In this document: positions 35,295-46,170 of the stretch, piece after piece
Position numbering within the stretch: position 1 is the stretch's first letter
Layout of the letters: every line of letters starts with the position of its first letter
Assembly: GCF_000430725.1 (NCBI RefSeq)
Contig: NZ_KE387205.1
Span: forward strand, 323,972-387,971
Source: Azohydromonas australica DSM 1124
Lineage (GTDB): Bacteria > Pseudomonadota > Gammaproteobacteria > Burkholderiales > Burkholderiaceae_C
Length of the DNA stretch: 64,000 nucleotides
Reading direction: 5' to 3'
Position numbers and translations under genes: made by a program
Notes under the pieces: generated by a model
Told to the model about the DNA's origin: nothing
Seen by the model: the letters and a program-made list of their open reading frames with translations, nothing else
The model's database searches: none

Positions 35295-35337
35295 GGTGGT
35301 GCCTCCTTGTCTTCTCGTTCACGGCGCCAAAGAAGAA

Positions 35338-35373
35338 TCCCCGCCGCACCCGCCTGCACGGGCGCGACGGGGA
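35338..35373 (-). terminator. Terminator of the acoXABC operon
   Basis: A long stem (TCCCCG...CGC.CCCG, loop 35353-35358, matching right arm to 35373, two mismatches) follows the acoC stop by about 35 bases. Reading on the minus strand it is followed by TTCTTCTTT. This is probably a rho-independent terminator that separates acoC from the lipoate ligase gene. Confidence 0.6.
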
Positions 35374-35406
35374 CCAGTCTGCGCTTGAGTCAGTCAGCCG
35401 GCCGGA

Positions 35407-36525
35407 TCAGCCGCCCACGTGCTTGCGCAGCAGCCGGTTGACGTCGTTGGCGCGCTCCATCTGCACCATGTGGCCGGCGCCCTCGAAGCGCTCCACCGTC
35501 GCGCCCGGCGGGGCGTGGGCGGCGTGCGCGGCCGGGACGATGCGGTCTTCCGTGCCCCAGACCACCAGCACCGGCTGCCCGCCGGAGCCCAGCTCCAGCC
35601 CGGGCCGCGCCGCCTGCCGGCCCTGCGGGAACAGCGCCTGGCTCAGCGACAGCAGCAGCGGCTCCACGCCGTCGAGCCGCTTGTACTTGAGCACGTCGTC
35701 CACCATCTGGCGGCTCACCAGCGTGGGGTCGTTGAACAGCTGCTCCAGCACCGGCTTGAGCTCGCGCCGCGACGCCGCCGTGGCAAAGCCTTCGGTGTAG
35801 GCGTGGTTGATGTCCTCGCCCAGCCCGGCCGGCGCGATCAGCGCGACGGAGGCCACCCGCGCCGGGTGCGCCAGCGCCAGCTGCGACGCGACCGCGCCGC
35901 CCATGGAGTGGCCCACCGCGTGCACCTGCCGCACGTCCAGCGCGTCCAGGAAGCGGGCGGTGAAGTCCGCCAGCGCCGCCAGGCTCGCGCCCGGCAGCTT
36001 CACGTCGGACTGCCCGTGCCCCGGCAGGTCCAGCGCGATCACGGGCGCCACTTCCGCCAGCGCGTCGATGTTGAACAGCCAGTTGTCCAGGTCGCCGCCG
36101 AAGCCGTGGATGAACAGCACCGGCGTGCCGCTCTCCGCGCCGCGCCGGGCGTAGCGCACGCGGATGCCGTCCACCTCGGTCCACAGGTAGGCGGGCGCGG
36201 CATCGGCATCCTCCTCGTCGTCGGCCGAAGGCGTCTGGTAGGCCGCGACGTAGGCGTCGATGTCGGCGTCGGACACCTCGGGCCCCGCCATCACGCCCAG
36301 CAGCGCCTTGACCGGCAGCAGCTCGCCCTCCTGCGCGACCTTGCGGCGCAGCACGCCGGGGTCGGCCGCCTCCACGGCGTTGGCGATCTTGTCGGTCTCG
36401 ACGTCCAGGATCGGCATGCCCACCGTGATCTCGGTTCCTTCCTCGACCAGCCACGACATGACGGTCCCTTCCTTCATCGACAGGCCCCACTTGGGCATGA
36501 CGATGGGCGTGATTGCTGCGGTCAT
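35407..36525 (-). CDS. acoC: Acetoin dehydrogenase E2, dihydrolipoyl acetyltransferase AcoC
   Basis: 372 residues. A lipoyl domain (about 1-80) carries the attachment lysine in ETDKIANAV. A linker and then an alpha/beta-hydrolase fold follow (about 115-372) with the nucleophile Ser in GHSMGGA, Asp in WGTEDRI and His in GAGHMVQME. This lipoyl-plus-hydrolase layout is special to AcoC, unlike pyruvate dehydrogenase E2. It transfers the acetyl group from cleaved acetoin to CoA. The start codon overlaps the acoB stop by one base (TAATG), showing translational coupling. Confidence 0.94.
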   Translation of the reverse strand: MTAAITPIVMPKWGLSMKEGTVMSWLVEEGTEITVGMPILDVETDKIANAVEAADPGVLRRKVAQEGELLPVKALLGVMAGPEVSDADIDAYVAAYQTPSADDEEDADAAPAYLWTEVDGIRVRYARRGAESGTPVLFIHGFGGDLDNWLFNIDALAEVAPVIALDLPGHGQSDVKLPGASLAALADFTARFLDALDVRQVHAVGHSMGGAVASQLALAHPARVASVALIAPAGLGEDINHAYTEGFATAASRRELKPVLEQLFNDPTLVSRQMVDDVLKYKRLDGVEPLLLSLSQALFPQGRQAARPGLELGSGGQPVLVVWGTEDRIVPAAHAAHAPPGATVERFEGAGHMVQMERANDVNRLLRKHVGG

Positions 36526-37541
36526 TACTGCTTGCCTCCTTTGAGCGTGCGGCGCACGGCGTCGCCGATCTGTTGGGCGCTGGGGATGTAGAGGTCCTCC
36601 AGCGTGGGCGAGAAGGGCACCGGCACGTGCGGCGGCGACACCAGCTCGATCTGCGCCTTGAGCGCCTTGAAGGCGTGCATGGCCACCTGCGCGGAGATGT
36701 CGGTGGCGATGTTGCAGCGCGGGCTGGCCTCATCCACGCACACCAGGCGCCCGGTGCGCTCCACGCTGTCGAGCACCGTGTCCATGTCCAGCGGCGAGAG
36801 CGTGCGCAGGTCGATCACCTCGGCCTCCACGCCTTCCTTGGCCAGCGCCGCGGCGGCTTCCAGCGCGCGGTGCACCATCAGCCCGTAGGTGACGATGGAG
36901 ACGTGCTCGCCCTCGCGCACCACGTTGGCCTCGCCGAACGGGATGGCGTAGGAGCCCTCGGGCACCTCGCCTTCGAGCCCGTACAGGTTCTTGTGCTCGC
37001 AGAAGATCACCGGGTCGTTGTCGCGGATGGACTGGATCAGCAGCCCCTTGGTGTCATAGGGCGTGCTCGGGCACACGACCTTGAGGCCCGGGATGTGCGA
37101 GAACACCGGCGTGAGCATCTGCGAGTGCTGCGCCGCGGCCCGGAAGCCCGCGCCCACCATGGCGCGGATCACCACCGGCGTCTCCGCCTTGCCGCCGAAC
37201 ATGTACCGGAACTTCGCCGCCTGGTTGAAGATCTGGTCGAAGCACACGCCCATGAAGTCGATGAACATCAGCTCGGCAATGGGCCGCATGCCGCAGGCCG
37301 CGGCGCCGATGGCCGCGCCCACGTAGGCGCTCTCGGACAGCGGCGTGTCCAGCAGCCGGTCGCCGTGCTTGGCGTACAGGCCCTTGGTGACGCCGAGCAC
37401 GCCGCCCCAGGCGTCCTTCTCGCCCTCGGCGCCGGCACCGCCGACGATGTCCTCGCCCATCATGATCACCGACGGGTCGCGCGCCATTTCCTGGTCGATG
37501 GCTTCGTTGATCGCCTGCTTGAATGAAATCTTCCTGGCCAT
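36525..37541 (-). CDS. acoB: Acetoin dehydrogenase E1 beta subunit AcoB
   Basis: 338 residues of the transketolase central and C-terminal domain type (MARKISFKQAINEAIDQEMARDPSVIMMGEDIVGGAG, then YVGAAIGAAACGMRPIAELMFIDFMGVCFDQIFNQAAK). This is the E1 beta half, which pairs with AcoA and shapes the thiamine diphosphate site; the FMGVCFDQI motif is typical of acetoin rather than pyruvate E1 beta. It follows acoA by 64 bases and overlaps acoC by one base. Confidence 0.94.
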   Translation of the reverse strand: MARKISFKQAINEAIDQEMARDPSVIMMGEDIVGGAGAEGEKDAWGGVLGVTKGLYAKHGDRLLDTPLSESAYVGAAIGAAACGMRPIAELMFIDFMGVCFDQIFNQAAKFRYMFGGKAETPVVIRAMVGAGFRAAAQHSQMLTPVFSHIPGLKVVCPSTPYDTKGLLIQSIRDNDPVIFCEHKNLYGLEGEVPEGSYAIPFGEANVVREGEHVSIVTYGLMVHRALEAAAALAKEGVEAEVIDLRTLSPLDMDTVLDSVERTGRLVCVDEASPRCNIATDISAQVAMHAFKALKAQIELVSPPHVPVPFSPTLEDLYIPSAQQIGDAVRRTLKGGKQ

Positions 37542-37605
37542 GTCCTGTCTCCTGGCTGGATGGCTGTGTGAATGAATGCGTTGAAAACGTGGCGACGTGC
37601 GCGCG

Positions 37606-38589
37606 TCAGTACTTGACGTACACGTCGGTGAGCAGGTCCGCAGCGGTGGGCAGCGGTGCGGCCTTGGCCTGCTTGACCGCGTCCTCGATCAGGCCCAGGA
37701 CCTCGTGGTCGATGGCCTGCAGCTCGCCGGCCTGCAGCACGCCCGCGCTCGTGACGGCGGCGGCGAACTTCTTGAGGCAGTCGCGGTTGGCGCGGATGTC
37801 GTCGAGCTCGCCCGCGGCGCGGTAGGTCTGGGCGTCGCCCTCGAAGTGGCCGTAGAAGCGCACCATGCGGCACTCCAGCAGCGCCGGGCCGCCGCCCTCG
37901 CGGGCGCGCTTGATGATCTCGCCTGCGGCCTCGTGCACGGCGAAGAAGTCGGTGCCGTCCACGGCCACGCCGGGGATGCCGAAGCCCGCGGCGCGGTCCA
38001 CGTAGCTCTCCACCGCGGTGGCGTAGTCGCGCGAGGTGGCCTCGGCGTAGCCGTTGTTCTCCACCACGAACAGCACGGGCAGGTTCCACACCGCCGCCAG
38101 GTTCAGGCTCTCCAGGAAGGTGCCCTGGTTGGAGGCGCCGTCGCCCACGAAGCACACCGCCACCTCGCCGCTCTTGCGGTACTTGGCCGCCAGCGCCGCG
38201 CCGCACACCAGCGGCGCGCCCGCGCCCAGGATGCCGTTGGCGCCCATCATTCCCTTGGACAGGTCCGCGATGTGCATGGAGCCGCCCTTGCCGTTGCAGG
38301 AGCCGCCCTTGCGCCCGTAGATCTCCTTCATCATCGACGCCACGTCCACGCCCTTGGCGATGCAGTGGCCGTGGCCGCGGTGCGTGCTGGCGATGCGGTC
38401 GCCGTCGCCGAGGTGGCTCATGATGCCCACGGCGGTGGCCTCCTCGCCGGCGTAGAGGTGCACGAAGCCCGGGATGTCGCCGCGGGCGAAGTCCACGTGC
38501 AGCCGCTCCTCGAACTCGCGGATGGTGCGCATGGTCCGGTAGCACTGCAGCAGTGCCTGCCGCTCCAGCGGGAAGGGTTTCACAGTCAT
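37606..38589 (-). CDS. acoA: Acetoin dehydrogenase E1 alpha subunit AcoA
   Basis: 327 residues. The thiamine diphosphate motif GDGASNQGTFLESLNLAAVWNLPVLFVVENN is complete, and the phosphorylation-loop region HRGHGHCIAKG and YGRKGGSCNGKGGSMH are typical of the family. With AcoB it cleaves acetoin to acetaldehyde and an acetyl group passed to lipoate on AcoC. The start at 38589 has GGAG upstream and lies 13 bases after the acoX stop, so the operon order is acoX-A-B-C. Confidence 0.95.
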   Translation of the reverse strand: MTVKPFPLERQALLQCYRTMRTIREFEERLHVDFARGDIPGFVHLYAGEEATAVGIMSHLGDGDRIASTHRGHGHCIAKGVDVASMMKEIYGRKGGSCNGKGGSMHIADLSKGMMGANGILGAGAPLVCGAALAAKYRKSGEVAVCFVGDGASNQGTFLESLNLAAVWNLPVLFVVENNGYAEATSRDYATAVESYVDRAAGFGIPGVAVDGTDFFAVHEAAGEIIKRAREGGGPALLECRMVRFYGHFEGDAQTYRAAGELDDIRANRDCLKKFAAAVTSAGVLQAGELQAIDHEVLGLIEDAVKQAKAAPLPTAADLLTDVYVKY

Positions 38590-38602
38590 GGTTCGTCTCC
38601 TG

Positions 38603-39655
38603 TCAGTGGTTGCTTGGGGAACGGTGGAACAGCCCCCGCTGCGCCGCGAGCTGCAGGCAGCGGGTGACGTCCACCGTGGGAAAGGCGTTCGGGCGCAGCG
38701 TGAGCTGCACGCGCTCGCCGGGTTCGAAGGGAAGCTCGCGCTCGCCGTCCAGGGCCACGATGCCGCCGGCCTGCGCGACCTCGAAGGCGCGGCCCGGCGC
38801 CATGGGCTCCCAGTGCGCGATGGGCACCTCGGCCAGCAGCCCCGGCGCGATGGGTGCGCGCAGCGTCAGTTGCGCGTCGGTGCCGTCGCGCGCCAGCGTG
38901 ACGGCCAAGCCCTGCGGCGTGCGCCGGTCCACCGGCTGCAGCAGGCCGCCGATGGCCGACAGCCCGATGCACTGCGGGTCGGCGAAGGTGAGGTAGGCGG
39001 CGCTGAGCTGCTCGGTCTTCCACACCGCGCGCGCGCCGATGCAGCGCTCGGTGCTGATCACCGCGTCCACCAGCGCGATGTCGCGGCGGCGCTCGCCGAT
39101 GCTCACCTCCAGCACCTTGTTCCAGGCCAGCGCCTCGTCCGCGCCGATACGGCCGGTGGCGAACAGCGCCACGGCCATGGCCACCAGCGTGGGCTCGCGC
39201 AGCTCCGGGAAGGCGTTGTTGGTGCCGGTGGACAGGCCCGCGATGGGCACGTCCGCGCACTCGCGCACCACCGCGCGGTGCGTGCCGTCGCCGCCCAGCA
39301 CGACCAGCGCGCGCACGCCCGCGGCCCGCATGCGGCGCGCGGCCTCGAAGGTGTCCTCGACGCTGGAGCTCACCGGCATGTTCAGGAACTCGACCGCGGG
39401 CAGCGTGCCGCCCGACGCCGGCTCGCGCTGCAGGTGGCGGTTGAGCAGGGCGCGGATGCCGGCCTTGTCCGGCATCACCAGCACGCGGCCGACGCCCAGC
39501 GACTTCAGCGTCGTCAGCAGCCGCAGCACGATGCTCACGCGCTCGGCGAGCTGCGGGCTGCTGGCGTTGACGAGCACGCGGCGGATGTCGCGCGCGGACA
39601 CCGGGTTCGCGATGATCCCCACGCACACTTCCCCGCTCTTCGCTGGCATCGACAT
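38603..39655 (-). CDS. acoX: AcoX, NAD kinase-like protein of the acetoin operon
   Basis: 350 residues of the ATP-NAD kinase fold: GIIANPVSARDIRR, the nucleotide site VVLGGDGTHRAV, then GTNNAFPELREPT. AcoX is encoded first in acetoin operons of betaproteobacteria; its exact role is unproven, as its activity is not needed for acetoin cleavage in other species. The ATG at 39655 or at 39649 could be used; a GGAG lies upstream. The sigma-54 promoter lies 38 bases before the start. Confidence 0.9.
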   Translation of the reverse strand: MSMPAKSGEVCVGIIANPVSARDIRRVLVNASSPQLAERVSIVLRLLTTLKSLGVGRVLVMPDKAGIRALLNRHLQREPASGGTLPAVEFLNMPVSSSVEDTFEAARRMRAAGVRALVVLGGDGTHRAVVRECADVPIAGLSTGTNNAFPELREPTLVAMAVALFATGRIGADEALAWNKVLEVSIGERRRDIALVDAVISTERCIGARAVWKTEQLSAAYLTFADPQCIGLSAIGGLLQPVDRRTPQGLAVTLARDGTDAQLTLRAPIAPGLLAEVPIAHWEPMAPGRAFEVAQAGGIVALDGERELPFEPGERVQLTLRPNAFPTVDVTRCLQLAAQRGLFHRSPSNH

Positions 39656-39692
39656 GGTCCGGGCACTCCGTCAACTGGACGGGGCCCTAACC

Positions 39693-39707
39693 GCAAGGCC
39701 TGTGCCA
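39693..39707 (-). promoter_or_regulatory. Sigma-54 promoter of acoXABC
   Basis: On the minus strand the sequence reads TGGCAC-AGGCC-TTGC, a nearly perfect sigma-54 promoter with GG and GC ten bases apart. The likely transcription start is about 12 bases downstream, leaving a leader of about 30 bases before acoX. The activator AcoR is encoded divergently. Confidence 0.85.
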
Positions 39708-39815
39708 CGCGTGAAAAAGTGGCGCCGGCCGGCCGGATTCGGGCGATCGCCCGGGCGGCACCGTGCCGCGCACGGGCCGTTGCGGCCCGGACCTGTTGCA
39801 GCGGCCCCATCGCCG

Positions 39816-39845
39816 TGCGACAGGTGTCGCAGCACAGCTGTCGCA
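39816..39845. promoter_or_regulatory. AcoR activator site between acoX and acoR
   Basis: TGCGACAGGTGTCGCA (39816-39831) is a perfect palindrome of the same GCGACA-N2-TGTCGC type as those before the PQQ dehydrogenase. A half-site TGTCGCA follows at 39839-39845, and a weaker half (TGTTGC) stands at 39794-39799. The palindrome centre is 118 bp from the GG of the sigma-54 promoter. It could also mediate autoregulation of acoR. The 316-base gap from 39656 to 39971 otherwise holds only the promoter. Confidence 0.75.
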
Positions 39846-39971
39846 GTTGCTCCACGTCCGGTTGCAAGTCACCCGGGCGGCTTCGGGGTAATTGCTGTTT
39901 TCCCTGGGAGCCCGCACTCAGATGATGCGAGCCCGGCCGCGGCAGCGGCCGGCAACAGGAGGAGACAACAC

Positions 39972-41993
<2,022 letters not shown>

Positions 41994-42037
41994 AATTCCC
42001 ACCCGCTGTCGTGGGAATATCGGACCATAATTCTTTC

Positions 42038-42072
42038 ATCCCCCTTTGGGGGATTTCAACCCCAATCGGGGT
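42038..42072 (+). terminator. Tandem short hairpins downstream of acoR
   Basis: ATCCCCC-TTT-GGGGGAT (42038-42054) is followed by ACCCC-AATC-GGGGT (42059-42072) in an AT-rich stretch. They lie about 45 bases after the acoR stop. There is no clear U-run, so a terminator role is likely but not certain; they could also form a leader structure for the response regulator gene at 42222. Confidence 0.4.
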
Positions 42073-42221
42073 CAACTCTTCATCGTGTTTGTTTTTATTT
42101 TTCGCATGGACACAATACCTTGAACCTGTTGACGATTTTAGCGTGTAGCTTTCAGGAAAGCTGACTGCGCGAGAATTACAGCAGGCGCCTGGCTTTCCCA
42201 TTGTTTCGAGAGGGGGAAGAT

Positions 42222-42926
42222 ATGCACTGCGTCATCGAGTCCCAGCCTGTGCATTCGGCCGGCCGTTTTGGCATGCCGGAGGGGGAAACCTTGTCCCAGC
42301 GCCGCGTGCTGCTGGTGGACGACCATGAATTGATCCGCTGCGGCGTGCGCTCGCTCTACGCGGAAATCGACAACCTGCGCATCGAATGGCTCGAAGCCGT
42401 GACCTTGCTCGATGCGCTGGAGGTCTATGCCCGGCAGCCGCCCATCGATGCGGTGCTGCTGGACCTGAACCTGAGCGACTGCAAGGGTTTACAAGGGCTG
42501 CGCCGCTTCGTGGAGTGCCATCCCGGCGCCCGCGTGGCGGTGTTCAGCGGCACCGCCGACGAGTTCGTGGTGCGCCAGGCGCGGGCCCTGGGCGCCGCGG
42601 CCTACGTGCACAAGGGCGCGCTCATGGAGGACATGCGCCGCGCCCTGCAGGCGCTGCTGCAGGCCCGCCCCGGAAAACGCGAAGCGAATATGTCGCCGAA
42701 TGCGGCGCTGTTTCCACGCTTTGCCGCTTCGGCGCTGATGGACCGCGTTTCCGAGCTGGGCCCGCGCCATCTCGAAATACTGGAGCTGGTGCTTTCGGGC
42801 TGTGCGAACCAGGAAATCAGCCAGTGCATGTCGCTGTCGCTGGGCACGGTGAAAAACTACGTGTCGGCGCTGCTGCTGGCGCTGGACGTGAAATCCCGCT
42901 CCCACCTGATCAGCCTTTTCCGCTGA
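42222..42926 (+). CDS. NarL/LuxR-family response regulator
   Basis: 234 residues. A receiver domain (VLLVDDHELIRCGV, phospho-acceptor Asp in VLLDLNLSD, switch Thr in FSGTADE, Lys in YVHKGAL) is followed by a LuxR helix-turn-helix (LGPRHLEILELVLSGCANQEISQCMSLSLGTVKNYVSALL). AGAGGGGGA precedes the ATG. The hybrid kinase gene starts 21 bases downstream, so the two form a two-component system, probably with the kinase phosphorylating this regulator directly. The sensed signal is unknown. Confidence 0.9.
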   Translation: MHCVIESQPVHSAGRFGMPEGETLSQRRVLLVDDHELIRCGVRSLYAEIDNLRIEWLEAVTLLDALEVYARQPPIDAVLLDLNLSDCKGLQGLRRFVECHPGARVAVFSGTADEFVVRQARALGAAAYVHKGALMEDMRRALQALLQARPGKREANMSPNAALFPRFAASALMDRVSELGPRHLEILELVLSGCANQEISQCMSLSLGTVKNYVSALLLALDVKSRSHLISLFR

Positions 42927-42947
42927 GCGCCGCACCGAGGAGGGTCC

Positions 42948-44771
42948 ATGTCGGGCGTGAATATCGCTGCTGCCCTGGCGGGCCGGGCGGCGCGGGGCAG
43001 TTTTGTCGCCGTGGGAGGCCAGGAGCCGGTGCCCGGCGCCGCGCCCCGGACCTGGACCGAGCGCCGCGCGCGGGAGCGCCGGCTGCACGACCTGGCCCGG
43101 GCCGAGCTGCTGCAGGCCGCGCCGGGCGTGGTGGCGGCCGTGCTGGGCTCGCTGGCGGTGGCGCTGGTGCTCAGCCCCAGGAGCCCGGGCGTGCTGGCCT
43201 GGGCGTCGTGCACGGCCGCGCTGTGGCTGCTGTGGGCCTGGCGGCCGGACTGGCTGTGCGGCCCGCCGGTGCCGCGGATCGCGGTGTACCGCGCCTACGT
43301 GGGCGTCACGGGGCTGGCGCTGGGGCTGCTGGCCCTGATGGCCTGGCTGCCCGCAGGCGAGACCGAGCAGTGGCTGCTGCTCATCGTGCTGGCGATGATG
43401 GCCTTCGTCGTGGCCGGCGGACTGGCGCCGCTGGGTCCGGCCGTGATGCTGGCGCTGCTGCTGCCCGGCTCCGCCGCGCTGGCGCTGGCCTGGACGCTGC
43501 GGGCGCAGTCCGGGCGTGCCATGGCCGTGCTGGGCGTGGGCGGGCTGCTGTGCGTGGCCGTGGCCGCGATGGCGCTGCACCGCCATCGCCACTGGCGCAC
43601 GCTGGCCGCGGCGCAGCTGGAGCGCGAGGAGAAGGTGTGCGCGCTGGGCACCGAGCGCGACCAGGCGCTGCGGGCCGACCGCGACAAGACCCGCTTCCTG
43701 GCCAACGCCAGCCACGACCTGCGCCAGCCCGTGCACGCCATCGGGCTGTTCGCCGCGACGCTGGAGAAGCGGCTGCGCGGCAGCGAGGACGAGCCCTACA
43801 TCCGCAATCTCATCCGCTGCATCGAGGCGCTGGAGCGCTCCTTCAACGCGATGCTGGACGTGTCGCGGCTGGATGCCGGCAGCATCGAGCCCAGCATGCA
43901 GACCTTCCCGCTGCGCGACGTGTTCCGGCGGCTGCACATGCAGTTCGCGGGGCAGGCCGAGCTGGCCGGGCTGAACCTGCGCTTCTCGCCCGGCGGCAAG
44001 TGCGTGTGCAGCGACCCGCAGCTGCTGGAGCGGCTGCTGGCCAACCTGGTGCAGAACGCGCTCAAGTACACCGAGAACGGCGGCGTGGTGGTGGTCGCGC
44101 GCAGCACCGCCACGCACGTGAACATCGAGGTCTGGGACACCGGCGTGGGCATCGGCGCCGCGGAGCTGCCGCGGGTGTTCGACGAGTTCTACCAGGTGGG
44201 GCGCGGCGGCCGTTCGCGCACGCAGGGGCTGGGCATGGGGCTGGCGATCGTCAAGCGGCTGGCGCAGCTGCTGGGCCACGAGCTCAGCGTGGTGTCGCAG
44301 CCAGGACGGGGGACGGTGTTCCGCGTCGGCGTGGCGCGTGCCGAGCGCGATGCGCTGCAGGACGCCGCCGGCCCCGACTGCACGCTGCCCATGCCCGAGG
44401 CCGCCTCGCGCACGGTGCTGGTGATCGAGGACGAGGAGCCGATCCGCGAGGCGCTGGGGGCGCTGCTGCGCGAGTGGGGCCACCGCGTGGTGCTGGCGGC
44501 CTCGGCGCGCGAGGCGCTGATGGCGCAGCGCACGCAGGCGCTGCCGCCGGACCTGATCCTGTCGGACCTGCACCTGGGCGAGGGCCCGGACGGCATCGCC
44601 GCCATCGAGGCCATGCGCCACCACTGGCGCTGCGAGCTGCCGGCCGTGCTCGTGACCGGCGACACCACGCACGAGGAGCTGCGCCGCGCCACCGAGAGCG
44701 GCTTCCAGGTGCTGGTCAAGCCGGTGGCGCCGCGCCGGCTGATGCAGCTGCTGCGCAACCTGTCGGGGTGA
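42948..44771 (+). CDS. Hybrid sensor histidine kinase with C-terminal receiver
   Basis: 607 residues. About six membrane helices (residues 55-210) with very short loops form the sensor, so the signal is probably membrane-borne or sensed in the cytoplasm. The dimerisation and phosphorylation domain carries NASHDLRQPVHAIGLF. The ATPase has NALKYTENGG, DTGVGIG and GLGMGLAIVKRL. The C-terminal receiver (about 485-600) has Asp in DLILSDLHLG. A downstream terminator closes the unit. The DLRQP H-box and architecture match the DLR-type hybrid kinases that pair with LuxR-type regulators. Confidence 0.9.
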   Translation: MSGVNIAAALAGRAARGSFVAVGGQEPVPGAAPRTWTERRARERRLHDLARAELLQAAPGVVAAVLGSLAVALVLSPRSPGVLAWASCTAALWLLWAWRPDWLCGPPVPRIAVYRAYVGVTGLALGLLALMAWLPAGETEQWLLLIVLAMMAFVVAGGLAPLGPAVMLALLLPGSAALALAWTLRAQSGRAMAVLGVGGLLCVAVAAMALHRHRHWRTLAAAQLEREEKVCALGTERDQALRADRDKTRFLANASHDLRQPVHAIGLFAATLEKRLRGSEDEPYIRNLIRCIEALERSFNAMLDVSRLDAGSIEPSMQTFPLRDVFRRLHMQFAGQAELAGLNLRFSPGGKCVCSDPQLLERLLANLVQNALKYTENGGVVVVARSTATHVNIEVWDTGVGIGAAELPRVFDEFYQVGRGGRSRTQGLGMGLAIVKRLAQLLGHELSVVSQPGRGTVFRVGVARAERDALQDAAGPDCTLPMPEAASRTVLVIEDEEPIREALGALLREWGHRVVLAASAREALMAQRTQALPPDLILSDLHLGEGPDGIAAIEAMRHHWRCELPAVLVTGDTTHEELRRATESGFQVLVKPVAPRRLMQLLRNLSG

Positions 44772-44791
44772 GGGCGGCGCCCCCAACGCAA

Positions 44792-44816
44792 AGCGGGCCC
44801 GAAGGCCCGCTTTTTC
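44792..44816. terminator. Intrinsic terminator after the hybrid kinase gene
   Basis: AGCGGGCC-CGAA-GGCCCGCT, an 8-bp perfect GC-rich stem with a stable loop, is followed by TTTTTCG on the plus strand. It ends the kinase operon. Reading on the minus strand it is followed by TTGCG, so it may also end transcription of the convergent TIM-barrel gene. Confidence 0.85.
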
Positions 44817-44838
44817 GTTCAGCCGCGCAAGCGGGCGA

Positions 44839-46170
44839 TCAGAGCTTCGACACGCACGACGCGTAGGTCGAGGGGCAGGTGCTGATCAGGCCGCCGGAGG
44901 CGTCCTTGGGGAAGGCGCTGGACTTGAAGAAGTCCAGGGTGCGCGTGTAGGGCGAGGGCGAGCCGGCGGTCACACGGGTCCAGAACATGTAGTTGGCGCT
45001 CAGGCGGGTGCGGCCAAAGTTGTAGAGGTCGCTGATCTTGGGCGGGTTGTAGGCACCGTGCTGCACGGTGGTGGCGAAGTTCTCGGGCTGCACCGAGGGG
45101 CCCACCGCGACCTTGCCCTTGGCCGGGTCGTACATCGGATAGATGTGGGTGTTGAGGTCGGCGTCCTCGATCAGGATGTCCGGCCCGCCCAGCGCGACCT
45201 TGTTGCTCACCATGTTGGAGATGAGGCCCGGCATGTAGGCACGCGGGAAGTTGATGAACTGCATCACCACCGTGTTCGGGAAGGCGCGCTGGGCGGCGGC
45301 ATCGGTCTGTGCCAGGTTGTCGAAGTAGGTGGCGCGCTGCGCCGTGGTCAGCGGCACGAGCATCTGGCCCATGGCCGTCTCGTTGAAGGTGACGCCTTCG
45401 AGCGCGTTGTGCTTGTTGAGCCGCGCACCCATCGCGTTCATCAGGGCGATGAAGCGGTCACGCACCTTGACGTTGTGCAGCGCGGCGTTCTCGCCGTAGC
45501 GCTCCTTGCTGCCGATGGCGTCGCGCCCGGCGATGACGATCTTGTAGGCGCCGCCCTCGTACTCCGCGGTGTGCAGGTAGTCCGGCACCGCGCGGCCGCC
45601 CGGGTGGAACACCTTGGTGCCGACCATCACGAACAGCCGCTTGCCCGCGGCCTGCACCAGGGCCAGGTCGTGCTCGATGCGCGAGAAGTCGTAGACGCCC
45701 TTGGCCGTCTCCAGCTTGGACCACTCGTAGCGCAGGATCAGGCCCTTGACCTGCGGCAGCGGCTTGATCTCCGCCATCACCTTCTGGATCGTCGCCTCGT
45801 CGCGCTGCGGCAGGGCAATGTAGTGGCCGGGGTTCCACTTCACGCGGGTGTCGGTGGGCGTGACGGCCATCGCGCTTTCGCTGGGCGTGGCTGCCGCCCG
45901 GGCCAGCTGGCGGGAGAGGAACCGGGCCGACTCCACCGGGTCGTCCTCCAGCTCCCACGCTTCGGGCGCTGGAGCCGTCGCGCCGCTGTCCGTGGCCCCT
46001 TCGCCGCTGGCCACCGAGGCGGTGCCCAGGGCCTGTGCAGCCTCGGGGTTCGCAGCCGGCGTGAACGCATCTTCGGCGCCGCCGCCGCAGGCCGCCAGCA
46101 TCACGGTCATGGAGAACAGGGAGCCGGCCAGGGCCAGGCGCGCTTGGAACGGGGACTTCAGGATATTCAT
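44839..46170 (-). CDS. TIM-barrel, glycoside-hydrolase-like lipoprotein (paralogue 2)
   Basis: 443 residues from the ATG at 46170. A signal with lipobox MTVMLAAC places it in the envelope. A low-complexity linker of about 70 residues follows, then the same barrel as the protein at 14179-15276: WNPGHYIALP, LILRYEWSKLE, FNETAMG with Glu264, and C-terminal NFGRTRLSANYMFWTR plus a Cys pair (TCPSTYASC). The catalytic-looking Glu is conserved between copies. Paralogue 1 has a Tat-like signal instead of a lipobox, so the two probably act in different places. The substrate is unknown; a role in polysaccharide turnover is inferred. Confidence 0.6.
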   Translation of the reverse strand: MNILKSPFQARLALAGSLFSMTVMLAACGGGAEDAFTPAANPEAAQALGTASVASGEGATDSGATAPAPEAWELEDDPVESARFLSRQLARAAATPSESAMAVTPTDTRVKWNPGHYIALPQRDEATIQKVMAEIKPLPQVKGLILRYEWSKLETAKGVYDFSRIEHDLALVQAAGKRLFVMVGTKVFHPGGRAVPDYLHTAEYEGGAYKIVIAGRDAIGSKERYGENAALHNVKVRDRFIALMNAMGARLNKHNALEGVTFNETAMGQMLVPLTTAQRATYFDNLAQTDAAAQRAFPNTVVMQFINFPRAYMPGLISNMVSNKVALGGPDILIEDADLNTHIYPMYDPAKGKVAVGPSVQPENFATTVQHGAYNPPKISDLYNFGRTRLSANYMFWTRVTAGSPSPYTRTLDFFKSSAFPKDASGGLISTCPSTYASCVSKL

